From Candidatus Undinarchaeales archaeon (GTDB lineage Archaea; SpSt-1190; JASMDC01): DNA of 64,000 nt. The stretch lies in assembly GCA_030753015.1 (NCBI GenBank), contig JASMDC010000011.1, positions 1 to 64,000 of the forward strand, given 5' to 3'. The notes under the pieces were generated by a model. That model saw only the letters and a list, made by a program, of their open reading frames with translations, ran no database searches and was not told the DNA's origin. A program made the position numbers and the translations under genes. Shown here in pieces: positions 34,030 through 43,153 of this stretch. Position 1 is the first letter of the stretch. Every line of letters starts with the position of its first letter.

Positions 34030-34084
34030 GGTCGGGAGGAGGGCACACCACTTAAAAAATGTTACCTACGGCAATTGGACTGAA

Positions 34085-34951
34085 ATGCGCGTCGGTGTCG
34101 CCGTCTTCACGACCGCCGAGTTCTCAATGGACGATGTTGTCCAGAGGCTGGACGACATCGAGCGCTTGGGCGTGGGCCATGCCGAGCTGCGGTTCGGTGA
34201 CGTGCCATTGGCGCGTGAGGGCTCACGCTTCAATCCTCGGGCCCTGACAGAGTTCCAGGACATCCTCTCCTCTTACAGCCTAACCCTCTCGGCCCACGCC
34301 GCCATCTACCAGGACGGGTTCCGGCTCAATCCTGCGCACCCGTCTGCGAGCGTACGCCGCAGGAGCCTTGAGCTTCTCCGCCTCTACCTCGACACCTGCG
34401 AACGGCTCGACGCGTCCCCGCTCATCACGCACCTCGGGAAGGTGTTCCCGGACGGAAAGGACGACGAGTGGCTCAAGGGGGGCGAGGCCGTAGCGGAGGC
34501 GAAGCGCACGGTGCCAGCACTGGCACACGATTCATCGGTCCCGCTGGTGATAGAGAACTCGAACGTCGATCCAGTCCGAGTGGCCGTGTTCGAGCGCCCC
34601 GAGGAGGTCGCCGACCTCGAGTTCCCGGTATGTCTGGACATCGGTCACGGATGGGTGTCCTCATCATACCATGGGTTCGAGCCCGAGGAGTTCGTACGGC
34701 TCCTAAAGAAGCGCATCGTCCACCTCCACGTCCACGACAATCTGGGGCGAGTCCATCCCGAAGGGGAGAGCAATCCCGAGGAGGGATGGGGCGACATACA
34801 CCTGCCCATCGGGAAGGGGACATGCCCTGTGGAGCGCTTCCTCAAGGGACTCCGCGGATTCCGTGGCACGGTCGTGCTCGAGCAAGATCCGTTCAATCCA
34901 GAAGACGTACCGCCGGTAGTGCGACGGGTACGACAGCTCCTCGATGGGTGA
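34085..34951 (+). CDS. Sugar phosphate isomerase/epimerase-like TIM barrel
   Basis: A 288-aa protein of the AP-endonuclease-2/xylose-isomerase-like superfamily. Barrel strands with metal-ligand positions are visible: HAELRFGDV, LSAHAAIYQ, PLITHLGKV, PLVIENSN (Glu), FPVCLDIGHGW (Asp and His), IVHLHVHDNLG and TVVLEQDPF. It should isomerise or epimerise a small sugar-like substrate, which is not known. The start ATG 34085 follows a CTTAAAAAATG TATA element by about 27 nt and begins at MRVGVAVFTT. Divergent from the NEMF operon. Confidence 0.8.
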   Translation: MRVGVAVFTTAEFSMDDVVQRLDDIERLGVGHAELRFGDVPLAREGSRFNPRALTEFQDILSSYSLTLSAHAAIYQDGFRLNPAHPSASVRRRSLELLRLYLDTCERLDASPLITHLGKVFPDGKDDEWLKGGEAVAEAKRTVPALAHDSSVPLVIENSNVDPVRVAVFERPEEVADLEFPVCLDIGHGWVSSSYHGFEPEEFVRLLKKRIVHLHVHDNLGRVHPEGESNPEEGWGDIHLPIGKGTCPVERFLKGLRGFRGTVVLEQDPFNPEDVPPVVRRVRQLLDG

Positions 34952-34999
34952 CCGCCGCCCCAGAAACCTTTATCAATCCCACACGTCCCTGCATGCGCT

Positions 35000-35422
35000 A
35001 TGACCGACCCCAATGCCGCCGAAATGCAGCAGCGGCTCTACGAGATCGAGATCCTCAAGGAGAGGGCCCAGCAGATCCAGCTCCAGCTCATGAAGGTCGC
35101 CGAGACGCGTGAGAGCCTCGCGTTGACCAATGATGCGCTCGAGCGGCTCAAGGACCTGAAGAAGGGTAGCGAGGCGCTCATCCCCATCGGCTCGGGCGTG
35201 TACGTCTACACCAAGCTCGAGGATACCAAGAAGGTCATGGTCAACATCGGGGGCGTCGTGGGGAGCAGGAGCATCCCCGACAGCATCACGTTCATCGATA
35301 AACAGCTCGAGAACCTCGAGAAGGGACAGGAAGGCCTGGAGAAGACCTTCAACGAGCTCAACGAGAACCTCCAGCAGCTCAAGCTGAGCATGCAGATGGA
35401 GCAGATCCCGCAGATGATGTGA
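35000..35422 (+). CDS. pfdA: Prefoldin subunit alpha
   Basis: A 140-aa prefoldin alpha subunit: an N-terminal coiled-coil helix (RLYEIEILKERAQQIQLQL), a beta-hairpin pair (ALIPIGSGVYVYTKLEDTK, VMVNIGGVVGSRSI) and a C-terminal coiled coil. Two alpha and four beta subunits form the jellyfish-shaped chaperone that hands unfolded proteins to the thermosome. Length is normal. A CCTTTATCAAT TATA box is about 30 nt upstream. Confidence 0.92.
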   Translation: MTDPNAAEMQQRLYEIEILKERAQQIQLQLMKVAETRESLALTNDALERLKDLKKGSEALIPIGSGVYVYTKLEDTKKVMVNIGGVVGSRSIPDSITFIDKQLENLEKGQEGLEKTFNELNENLQQLKLSMQMEQIPQMM

Positions 35423-35508
35423 TACGACCGCCCCGGTCGTGCGAAGGTTGAACGCGGGATAGCCGGAGAGCGAAAGGTAGTTATTCCAGCACGGCCTCAT
35501 CTTCTAGT

Positions 35509-38500
35509 ATGAGGGGGGGAAGACTAGTTCGTAGGGTATTGGTCGTTCTCCTAATCAATGTACTCATTGCCATCCTGGCCCATGGAGCCGTGGACGACGG
35601 CCTCATAGCGCACTGGACGTTCGACGAAGGCCGCGGCTCGACCGTCAATGATCATAGCGAGTACGGAAACCACGGGACCGTGGACAGAGCGACATGGACT
35701 GCAGGCGTTTCCGGCGACGCCCTGTCCTTCAATGGGGAGAGCAGCAGTGTGCGGGTCTTGGATTCAGACAGCCTGGATGTCACTGTCGGGCTCACCATCG
35801 CTGCGTGGATCAACGCCGTGGCGTTCTTCGGCGAGGGCGACCACAATGGGAATCCCATCGTCACCAAATGGGAAACTACGAGGAACGGCGTCCCCATCGG
35901 ACAGTACCACCTCTCGCTCTACGAAGGGGGAAATATCATCTTCCGGGTGGCCGGGGACACCGAACTCGACGAGCTCGTCGCCGAGCAAGTGGTGGATGTC
36001 GGCGGATGGTCCCATATCGCGGCCTCATGGGATGGGCGCATAATGAGGTTGTACGTGAACGGAAGCGTGGTGGCCGAGAAATCGTCCAAGGTCGCAACCA
36101 TCCAGAACCGTGAGTACGGAGGGGACGACCTCAAGATCGGTCAAGACACGGGAGGGTGGGATCCGCCGGGCTGGTATTTCCATGGGGCCATCGACGACGT
36201 GCGTATCTACGGGAGAGCGCTGACGGCGGATGAGGTGACAGACCTGCACACGATAGTGGAGAGAGATGCGGGGATGGGACCAACTATGCCTAGTTCCTTG
36301 TACGATGGCCTCCCACCCAATGGCCCCCTCGACCTCTCGACTTTTGTAGTCCATTTCGGCGATGATCCAACCCACCCCTGCACGTCCTGGGACAATGAGG
36401 TTTCTCCGTCGCGGATCACGCTCAAATGCGATCACGCTTCAGCCTGGTGGTCGGCAGTGGCCCTGCGGGAGGTGGACGTCAGCGATTACAGTCGGATGCG
36501 GCTGACGGGTACGATCACGTCATCGCCAGCCATCGAGCGGGATTACCATTCGGTGCTAGTGGTCCTCCCGGGACGGGTGACCTGCGAGGACGGGGATAGG
36601 TACTCGCTATGCTCTCTTGACGGCGAGCCCCTGCAAGGCGTCACCGACGGCGTTGGGTGGGGCCGATGGGACGAGGCCGCGATCGCCTACTGCAATGTCC
36701 GCACGAACGAGGCTGACAGGGAGTGCGAGCTCGACGCGGATGTATCTGGACTTGATACGGTCACGATCGTCTATCTGTTCTCCGACGGTTGGATTATCTG
36801 GAGTGATCTGCACGGAACGCTCTCGGACGCGACTATCGAGCTGGTGCCTGAGGCTTTGGACGATAAGGGTAGCGACTGGCCCATGATCCAGCGGAATCCG
36901 GCGCGCACGGGATACACGGATGATGAGGTCCGGCCCCCCCTCAAGCTCGCATGGAGGTACAAGACAAACGAGGTCGTACGCTCCTCCCCTGCCGTCGTTA
37001 ATGGAACCGTGTACGTAGGATCGTTTGACAATCACGTGCATGCGATCGACGCGACCACCGGTGAGTCGATATGGAAGTACCGTACAAAGGACACGATATA
37101 CTCCTCTCCAGCGCTGTCCGACGGCAGTCTCTACATCGGCTCACACGACGGTTATCTCTATTCTTTGGACGCGGCCACAGGAGAGCTCAATTGGAAGTAC
37201 CAGATGGGTTATTTCTTCAACTGGGACAAGGTCCCCGGTGACGATGAGGGCCGGTTCCGTGATTATTTTTCAGGGAACAGGGTAGTCGATTGGGCGGACC
37301 GGGCCAAGATAACGAAAGCCGATGACAAGATGTCCATCACGGTCACATCGGACGGCGACAGCATCACCATATACCTCAATAAAGAACGGTCCGAGGCGAC
37401 CATTACAAGAAAGCAGCCCACGGGGCTTAGCATGTGGAACTTCCCCGTGTCAGTGGTGAACAACGAAACGATCGTGTACTATCCCAATGTCGCTGTCACT
37501 TCATCGCCCGTGGTATATGACGATACGGTGTACATCAACTCGGTCGACTACCTCTATGCCTTGGACGCGGGCACTGGAGGGCTCAGATGGAGGTATGACT
37601 CCGACCATGTGCTCGATGAGTATCCCGCGATCCACGACGGCCTTGTCTTTATTCCCACCACCGATGGACATGTTCACGCGATCGATGCGGATACAGGCGT
37701 TGGGATGTGGAAGAAAAGGCTAGGTAACAGCAGCATCACCTCGGTCTCCGTGATCCGCGGGATCGTGTACGCGGGCTCAAAGGACCATTTCATCTATGCA
37801 CTTGATGCCGCCAATGGGAACCAATTATGGAAATTTGAGACCGGAGGTAAGATCCACTCCGCTCCCGCCATTGATGATGAACGCGTGTTCATCGGATCGG
37901 ACGACGGTTTTGTGCATGCACTGGACGCGTCTACAGGCGAGGAAAGAGCGAGGTACTGGATCGGTATCTGGGTGTATTCGGCCCCTGCAGTATCTGGTGG
38001 GACCGTGTACATATCCTCACTCGATAATTCGATCTATGCCGTGGACATCGAGACAGAGGAGCAAACTTGGAGATACGAAACGGGTGGGAGGATATCATCG
38101 TCCCCTGCCGTCTCCAACGGTATGATCTACGTGGGCTCCGACGATGAGTACTTGTACGCTTTCAGGGGCTGTCGACCGTCCGAAGGCTGCTGTTCCGACG
38201 CCGATTGTGAGCAGGATATGACCTGCACCTCGCGCGAATGCCTTCCCCGCGACTGTGGTGAGCTAGAAACCTGTGGTAACGAGTGCGTCAATCCGACGGC
38301 AGGCCGATGCTGCAAAGACGCGTGGTACCCCGGTGCCGAGTGCTGCGCAAACGATGACTGCGACGCAGGGACGATATGCGTGTCCGGCACGTGCTCACGG
38401 ATGAGCACCTTCACCCCTTCGACCGACAGCCCCTGGCTCCTGGATGTTCTGGACCTCGGTCCGTTCGAGATCATCGATGGTGCGGCAGAGTGGACCGACG

Positions 38501-39708
38501 GCTACCTCCTCGTCCGCGGTCCCGGCCTGCTCCACTCAGGTTCCGACGAGGGGCTATTCCTCATGCACATCGATCTGGTCGGTGACCGGCTCTCGGCCAG
38601 GACCATCGGTCCGGCCGACGGCGCTACGGCCATGGCCCTCCAGCACCACCGGCTCCTCGTGCACTATGATTCAGGCGAGAGCGCACCCTTCCAGCGCATC
38701 CATCTCGTGAACGGATCCTACCTCCTGGAGCATACCGACCACCACTTCGGTAACCTCACATCGGTGACGGCTGACGGCGACCGTTTCGTGCTGTGCGGCC
38801 CGGACGCTCTCACCATCATGCGGACCGGTGCCTCGGAGGGCGTGGGACATCTCCTGCTCGACAACGGGACCGCTGCATGTTCGGGATACGACTGGATGGT
38901 CTCCGTCGTACATGTCGGAGGAAGGCAGGTCCACGTCCACAACGATACCTATCACCTGCCTCTGTGGTCCTCACCAGAGCTTGATGACGAGCCCACATCG
39001 GTGCTCCTCCATGACGGCCGTGTATACGCCGGTACGCCCCGAGGACGTCTGATGGCCTGGAACCTCACACGAGATCTGGGGGAGCGGACGCTGCCGGGGC
39101 ACACTGGCCCCCTCCAGGTGCTCGCGGCCGATGACAGGTACATCTACTCTGGCGGTGCGGACGGTGTGATAAAGGTCCGGGAGGCGGAGATCCTGTTCGG
39201 TCGCTTCACGCTCCGCGGCCACACTTCGCCGGTGCTGGGGATCGTCCCCCTCGACGACCGTGTCCTGTCCTTCGACAACGGTACTGTGCGCCTGTGGAAG
39301 CGTCCCTATCGTCCAGAACCGGTGGTCGTGACACCGACGATCCGGCCTAACGTGACAGTGGCCCCGAACGTCACACTCGTTCCGAACGTGACGCTCCAAC
39401 CCTCCCCCACCAAACCCTCTGGCAACCTGTTCAAGATGGTGTACGGCTCGTGCGGGGACGACGTGTGCGATACCGACGAGGACTCCGGGAACTGCTGTCG
39501 TGACTGCGGGTGCCCGCCGGGCCAGACGTGTACCGACGATGGATGCATCATCGAGGACCGTTCGATATCGGTGGTCCCGAGCGAAGAGCCGAAGGTCGTG
39601 CTCGAGGAGCCGGACGACCCCATGGACTACGATGCGACCGATGTTGTGAAGATAGTCCTCGTGCTGGGTATCGGAGCTTCCGCCCTTGCGGCCTCGAAGC
39701 GGCCCTAA
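35509..39708 (+). CDS. Large surface protein: LamG, beta-propellers, Cys knots, C-terminal anchor
   Basis: A 1399-aa exported protein. Signal peptide (1-26). LamG/concanavalin-like domain (about 30-245: DGLIAHWTFDEGRGSTVND, WYFHGAIDDVRIYGRALT). An unassigned beta domain (260-440). A PQQ/BamB-like propeller (445-885) with repeats such as PAVVNGTVYVGSFDNHVHAI and DATTGESIWKY. A cysteine block (886-965: CCSDADCEQDMTC, CCANDDCDAGTIC). A WD40-like second propeller (970-1270). A Pro/Thr/Asn stalk (1275-1303). A CGDDVCDTDEDSGNCC cysteine motif. Finally a membrane helix (1378-1396, IVLVLGIGASALAA) with a KRP tail. The LamG and propellers suggest carbohydrate or protein binding; no catalytic motif was seen. 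Confidence 0.85.
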   Translation: MRGGRLVRRVLVVLLINVLIAILAHGAVDDGLIAHWTFDEGRGSTVNDHSEYGNHGTVDRATWTAGVSGDALSFNGESSSVRVLDSDSLDVTVGLTIAAWINAVAFFGEGDHNGNPIVTKWETTRNGVPIGQYHLSLYEGGNIIFRVAGDTELDELVAEQVVDVGGWSHIAASWDGRIMRLYVNGSVVAEKSSKVATIQNREYGGDDLKIGQDTGGWDPPGWYFHGAIDDVRIYGRALTADEVTDLHTIVERDAGMGPTMPSSLYDGLPPNGPLDLSTFVVHFGDDPTHPCTSWDNEVSPSRITLKCDHASAWWSAVALREVDVSDYSRMRLTGTITSSPAIERDYHSVLVVLPGRVTCEDGDRYSLCSLDGEPLQGVTDGVGWGRWDEAAIAYCNVRTNEADRECELDADVSGLDTVTIVYLFSDGWIIWSDLHGTLSDATIELVPEALDDKGSDWPMIQRNPARTGYTDDEVRPPLKLAWRYKTNEVVRSSPAVVNGTVYVGSFDNHVHAIDATTGESIWKYRTKDTIYSSPALSDGSLYIGSHDGYLYSLDAATGELNWKYQMGYFFNWDKVPGDDEGRFRDYFSGNRVVDWADRAKITKADDKMSITVTSDGDSITIYLNKERSEATITRKQPTGLSMWNFPVSVVNNETIVYYPNVAVTSSPVVYDDTVYINSVDYLYALDAGTGGLRWRYDSDHVLDEYPAIHDGLVFIPTTDGHVHAIDADTGVGMWKKRLGNSSITSVSVIRGIVYAGSKDHFIYALDAANGNQLWKFETGGKIHSAPAIDDERVFIGSDDGFVHALDASTGEERARYWIGIWVYSAPAVSGGTVYISSLDNSIYAVDIETEEQTWRYETGGRISSSPAVSNGMIYVGSDDEYLYAFRGCRPSEGCCSDADCEQDMTCTSRECLPRDCGELETCGNECVNPTAGRCCKDAWYPGAECCANDDCDAGTICVSGTCSRMSTFTPSTDSPWLLDVLDLGPFEIIDGAAEWTDGYLLVRGPGLLHSGSDEGLFLMHIDLVGDRLSARTIGPADGATAMALQHHRLLVHYDSGESAPFQRIHLVNGSYLLEHTDHHFGNLTSVTADGDRFVLCGPDALTIMRTGASEGVGHLLLDNGTAACSGYDWMVSVVHVGGRQVHVHNDTYHLPLWSSPELDDEPTSVLLHDGRVYAGTPRGRLMAWNLTRDLGERTLPGHTGPLQVLAADDRYIYSGGADGVIKVREAEILFGRFTLRGHTSPVLGIVPLDDRVLSFDNGTVRLWKRPYRPEPVVVTPTIRPNVTVAPNVTLVPNVTLQPSPTKPSGNLFKMVYGSCGDDVCDTDEDSGNCCRDCGCPPGQTCTDDGCIIEDRSISVVPSEEPKVVLEEPDDPMDYDATDVVKIVLVLGIGASALAASKRP

Positions 39709-39711
39709 CCA

Positions 39712-40170
39712 CTACACGAAGTCCAGATCGACCCATACACCGTGCTTTCGCAGGAGCTGGGCTGCCACGTCGGAGGCCAGGTCCGACACCTTGTCGAGGC
39801 CCTCTCGCACGTCCACCGGGAGGTCCTTGTCCTTGGACATGATCGGATCGAACACGGCATTGATCATCTCGAACACGCCAGAGGCCCGGATGAGATAGTC
39901 CTTCTCCTTATCGGTTCCGGCCGACTCTCCCGCCTGGGCGAGGTAGAGGAAGCCCGTGGCGTTGAGCGCCAGCACGGTGCTGAACAGCGTGTAGGAGCCG
40001 TCCAGATCGAGCGTATCGTACACCTGCATCCGCGCCCGCTTGATGAGAGAGAGCAGGTGCTCTTTCGCCGTCGCGTAGTCCTCATCCTCGGAGAGGATGA
40101 CGACCGCCTTCTCCAGCTCCCCCATCATCCGGTGGAGCTTCTCAGCGTCAAGTGAGTCAAGTTCGCTCAT
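39712..40170 (-). CDS. Helical cytosolic protein of unknown function
   Basis: A 152-aa protein, start ATG 40170 behind AAGGTGAT. It appears all-helical (LDAEKLHRMMGELEKAVVIL, SLIKRARMQVYDTLDLDG) with no signal peptide. The frame continues 27 codons upstream, but this region overlaps the previous gene. It follows that gene (40185-40754) by 14 nt, and both end near the large surface gene (convergent, 3 nt apart). No family recognised; the pair may act together. Confidence 0.7.
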   Translation of the reverse strand: MSELDSLDAEKLHRMMGELEKAVVILSEDEDYATAKEHLLSLIKRARMQVYDTLDLDGSYTLFSTVLALNATGFLYLAQAGESAGTDKEKDYLIRASGVFEMINAVFDPIMSKDKDLPVDVREGLDKVSDLASDVAAQLLRKHGVWVDLDFV

Positions 40171-40184
40171 TATGATCACCTTGC

Positions 40185-40754
40185 TCAGAAGTCGGACGAT
40201 GTCAGCATGGCCATGAGTGACTGGGACAGCCCCTGCCGCTCCTCCTTGCACATGTCACCCGAGCTCGTGAGCCTGCCCTGGTAGAGCTTGAACTGATCGA
40301 TCCGGTCCTTGGCCTGGAGGAAGAACATGAGGCTGATGGACGTCTGGGAGAGGTCCTGGAGGGACGCGCCCAGCTCGTGGAGCATCTTGATGTCATTGGG
40401 ATTGGCCTGGAACCGCTGGGTGAGCGTCCGCACGACACCGTGGAGGCGCTTGAGCTCGGTCTTCCACTCCTCCACGTTGTTCTCCGCTTTCATGTAGGCC
40501 TCGGCGTCGCCAACGAAGAAGTCCTCGACGACAGCTGCCTCGTCGGTGGTGAGGGCCTGGTCCTGGTTGAGCTTGGTGATAACGGTCTGCATTTGCTGCT
40601 GCTGAGCGGCCTGAACGAACTCGCGGACATCACCGAGGGCCTCGTCCGCGGCCACCCGTACGTTGCCGAGCTTGACGCTGTCGCCCGCCATGACGGCGTT
40701 GGGAAGTTCTTTGATGATGCTGGCAAGCTTGGGTTCGAGGTTCATGTCGGACAT
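40185..40754 (-). CDS. Helical cytosolic protein of unknown function
   Basis: A 189-aa all-helical protein. MNLEPKLASIIKELPNAV opens it; VREFVQAAQQQQMQTVITKL and the segment around EAYMKAENNVEEWKTELKRL look like coiled coils. The start is ATG 40754: the TATA-like CTTCATTAATC lies about 27 nt upstream, so the in-frame ATG at 40772 would fall before or at the transcription start. Paired with the gene at 39712. Function unknown. Confidence 0.7.
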   Translation of the reverse strand: MSDMNLEPKLASIIKELPNAVMAGDSVKLGNVRVAADEALGDVREFVQAAQQQQMQTVITKLNQDQALTTDEAAVVEDFFVGDAEAYMKAENNVEEWKTELKRLHGVVRTLTQRFQANPNDIKMLHELGASLQDLSQTSISLMFFLQAKDRIDQFKLYQGRLTSSGDMCKEERQGLSQSLMAMLTSSDF

Positions 40755-40775
40755 GCCCTCTTTATCACCCATCAG

Positions 40776-40791
40776 ATTAATGAAGATTTAC
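40776..40791. promoter_or_regulatory. Overlapping divergent promoter
   Basis: GATTAATGAAGATTTA provides a TATA-like element on each strand: TTCATTAATC for the leftward gene (start 40754) and ATTAATGAAG/GATTTA for hutI (start 40810). Both starts are 20-30 nt away, which fits leaderless or near-leaderless transcripts in each direction. Confidence 0.45.
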
Positions 40792-40809
40792 CCGCCCGTG
40801 GCCCACGCC

Positions 40810-42063
40810 ATGGCACGGATCGCCGCCGACCTCATCATCACCAACGCAGCGGAGCTGCTGATCGTCCCTGATGGGGGATGCCCCCGCACGGGTCCCGCGC
40901 AGGGGCACCTGGGCATCGTGCGCGACGGCGCCGTTGCGGTAGCGGACGGTCGCATCATCGGTATCGGAAGGACCCGGGACGTGCTCGGTGCCTTTTCAGG
41001 GGAGAAGCTCGATGCCAGCGGACGCGTGGTGATGCCCGGGTTCGTGGACCCGCACACGCACCTGGTGTTCGGTGGATCGCGCGAGCACGAGTACGTGATG
41101 AAGCTCGAGGGCAAGAGCTACATGGAGATCATGGAGGCCGGAGGCGGCATCTTCTCCACCGTGCGCGCGACCCGTGCTGCTTCCGAGGACGAGCTGGTCG
41201 CGCAGGCGCGCAGACGGCTCGACCGCATGCTCACCTGGGGGACGACCACCGTCGAGGCCAAGAGCGGGTACGGGCTCACCGTGGAGGACGAGCTCAAGTG
41301 CCTTCGTGCTGCCCTCAGGCTCGGGAGGGAGCATCCCGCGGACGTGGTGTCCACCTTCCTGGGGGCCCATGCGGTGCCCGAGGGGATGGATCCCGATGCC
41401 TACATCGACCTTCTTGTGCACGAGGCGGTCCCGAAGGTCGCCACCGAGGGCCTGGCCGAGTTCTGCGACGTGTTCTGTGAGAAGGGCGTGTTCTCCGTGG
41501 ACCAGTCCCGGCGACTGCTGAGCGCAGCGGCCGAAGCGGGTCTCGCGCCAAAGCTCCACGCCGACGAGCTCTCACAGCGGGGCGGTTCGGAGCTCGCAGC
41601 AGAGGTGGGTGCCGTGTCGGCCGACCACCTCCTCATGGCCTCGGACGCAGGGATACAGGCCATGGCGCGCGAAGATGTCATGGGCGTGCTCCTTCCGGGG
41701 ACGCCGTTCGTGCTGAGGAGCGACTACCCGCGGGCCAGGTACATGGTCGAGCAGGGACTTCCGCTGGCGCTCGCGACGGACCTCAATCCCAACTGCCTGA
41801 CCGAGGGCATGCCGCTCATGGTGGCACTGGCGTGCGTCCAGATGCGCATGCTGCCTGCCGAGGCCATCGTCGCCGCCACCCTCAACGCCGCGTACGCCAT
41901 CAACCGGGCCGACGAGGTCGGGAGCCTCGACATCGGGAAGAAGGCTGACATTATTATCCTCGATGCCCCGAACCACATCCATCTCCCCTACCACTTCGGG
42001 GTCAACCTTGTGGACACGGTCATCAAGGAGGGTGTGGTCGTCCGCGAGGGGCAGACCGGGTAA
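40810..42063 (+). CDS. hutI: Imidazolonepropionase
   Basis: A 417-aa amidohydrolase that opens 4-imidazolone-5-propanoate to N-formimino-L-glutamate in histidine degradation. Metal and substrate motifs are present: GFVDPHTHLVFGGSREHEY, TTTVEAKSGYGLTVEDEL, FLGAHAVP, APKLHADELSQRGG, SADHLLMAS and ATDLNPNC. Start ATG 40810 was chosen from the promoter position; the longer frame overlaps the divergent gene. No hutH, hutU or hutG homologue is in the window, so the rest of the pathway must lie elsewhere or this enzyme serves another imidazolone. Confidence 0.92.
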   Translation: MARIAADLIITNAAELLIVPDGGCPRTGPAQGHLGIVRDGAVAVADGRIIGIGRTRDVLGAFSGEKLDASGRVVMPGFVDPHTHLVFGGSREHEYVMKLEGKSYMEIMEAGGGIFSTVRATRAASEDELVAQARRRLDRMLTWGTTTVEAKSGYGLTVEDELKCLRAALRLGREHPADVVSTFLGAHAVPEGMDPDAYIDLLVHEAVPKVATEGLAEFCDVFCEKGVFSVDQSRRLLSAAAEAGLAPKLHADELSQRGGSELAAEVGAVSADHLLMASDAGIQAMAREDVMGVLLPGTPFVLRSDYPRARYMVEQGLPLALATDLNPNCLTEGMPLMVALACVQMRMLPAEAIVAATLNAAYAINRADEVGSLDIGKKADIIILDAPNHIHLPYHFGVNLVDTVIKEGVVVREGQTG

Positions 42064-42097
42064 CCTAACCGTGGTCCTGTAGCGAAGTGATATGATT

Positions 42098-42115
42098 TTG
42101 TATCAATTGATACAA
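42098..42115. promoter_or_regulatory. Perfect 18-bp palindrome, operator-like
   Basis: TTGTATCAATTGATACAA is a perfect 18-bp dyad 35 nt after the hutI stop and about 40 bp upstream of the TATA box of the next gene. Its size and symmetry suit a dimeric repressor or activator. It has no G/C-rich stem and no T-run, so a terminator is less likely. Confidence 0.5.
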
Positions 42116-42156
42116 TTATGTGACGGTTGTGGGATTAAACGTGACCCTTGGGAACC

Positions 42157-42163
42157 TTTATAT
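42157..42163 (+). promoter_or_regulatory. TATA box of the 42205 gene
   Basis: TTTATAT in AACCTTTATATGGG, 42 nt before GTG 42205, leaving a leader of about 18 nt that contains GGGAGGA (42193-42199). Confidence 0.5.
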
Positions 42164-42204
42164 GGGAGCTCATCGGCCCGTTGCCTCCATCGGGAGGACA
42201 TGAC

Positions 42205-43032
42205 GTGCCGTACCTGGAGGTCGCATTGAATCCGGGAGATATCATATCGGACCTCTACACGGACCCCCGGATCACAAATGCGGGTGATACCTTCCCAGAG
42301 ACCACTCAGTACTCACTTAAGGCCGCCATCTCCCCTGAACCGTACCAGAGCGGTGAGAGGCCCATCTCCTACGGTCTGACGGACGTGTACAGGATCGACG
42401 AGTACGGGACGTGCGATGTTCCGGACATGGACAGGTCCGTTTTCCAGGTAGAGGTCTGCCGACGGGTGACACGAGGTGACGACGGGCAGCCCGTGGTGCA
42501 TGAGGAAGACGCGTACGCGGTCCTCTATCTCAACAGCCCGGACGGGACGAAGGCGTCCGCCGTGCGGTCGGTCGTCGTTGGATCTCCTGGCTACCGCGAT
42601 TACAAGGTCTCGCATCTCGACGGTGAGCTACCTAAAGGGTATACGGAAGGGAACATGAAGGATGTCCTGACCGAGATGGATGTCGTCATCGACGACCGGG
42701 TCGACGGGTTCCTCAGCGATGTGCTGCCAGGGTACGCTTCCGCCGGGCTCGCGTGTGCGTGGGGCCGCCAAGCGACGACCGTCCTCGAATCCATCGCCTA
42801 CCAGGTGGGCCCAGAAAGCGATCCTGACGCGCCGATCATCATCGAGAACTACCATGCCAAGCTCGATGTTGACGGTACCGATGATCCGTACTTCAACGTC
42901 GCCTTTAGAGTGCGGGAGGACGCGATCACCTCGGACTTCGGATCGGGTGAATGGTATGCCCGACGACACGAGAAGATGAAGCCGGTCATCGGATGTGGGC
43001 CTGGCGACGCAACGCTCCTCCTCGAAGGGTAG
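42205..43032 (+). CDS. Orphan protein of unknown function
   Basis: A 275-aa acidic protein with no signal peptide or membrane helix. The start was placed at GTG 42205 (MPYLEVALNPGDIISDLYTD), 5 nt after GGGAGGA, because the longer frame from 42148 covers the TATA box. The C-terminal VDGTDDPYFNVAFRVREDAI resembles the DGVL..TY...VPFR segment of the MLYEIG proteins, but the similarity is slight. I recognise no family. The cluster context (42205-44617) places it beside the tagged calcium-motif proteins. Confidence 0.6.
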   Translation: MPYLEVALNPGDIISDLYTDPRITNAGDTFPETTQYSLKAAISPEPYQSGERPISYGLTDVYRIDEYGTCDVPDMDRSVFQVEVCRRVTRGDDGQPVVHEEDAYAVLYLNSPDGTKASAVRSVVVGSPGYRDYKVSHLDGELPKGYTEGNMKDVLTEMDVVIDDRVDGFLSDVLPGYASAGLACAWGRQATTVLESIAYQVGPESDPDAPIIIENYHAKLDVDGTDDPYFNVAFRVREDAITSDFGSGEWYARRHEKMKPVIGCGPGDATLLLEG

Positions 43033-43120
43033 ATGCTGAACATTCCAAACAATACCGTATAAATGATCCGGGTCACGTGAGGACAATCCGGATTCCGATT
43101 CCGCTCGTCGTAGGAACAAC

Positions 43121-43130
43121 CTTTATTAAC
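43121..43130 (+). promoter_or_regulatory. TATTAAC promoter of the first tagged calcium-motif gene
   Basis: CTTTATTAAC ends 23 nt before ATG 43154, the same core and spacing as at 43922-43931. No ribosome-binding site is visible, consistent with a leaderless mRNA. Confidence 0.65.
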
Positions 43131-43153
43131 CCTGCCACGGTCTGACACGTTTC

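Noticed and set aside
33926-34084. N-terminal extension of the TIM-barrel protein
   Set aside because: It would lie upstream of the TATA box and inside the divergent gene.
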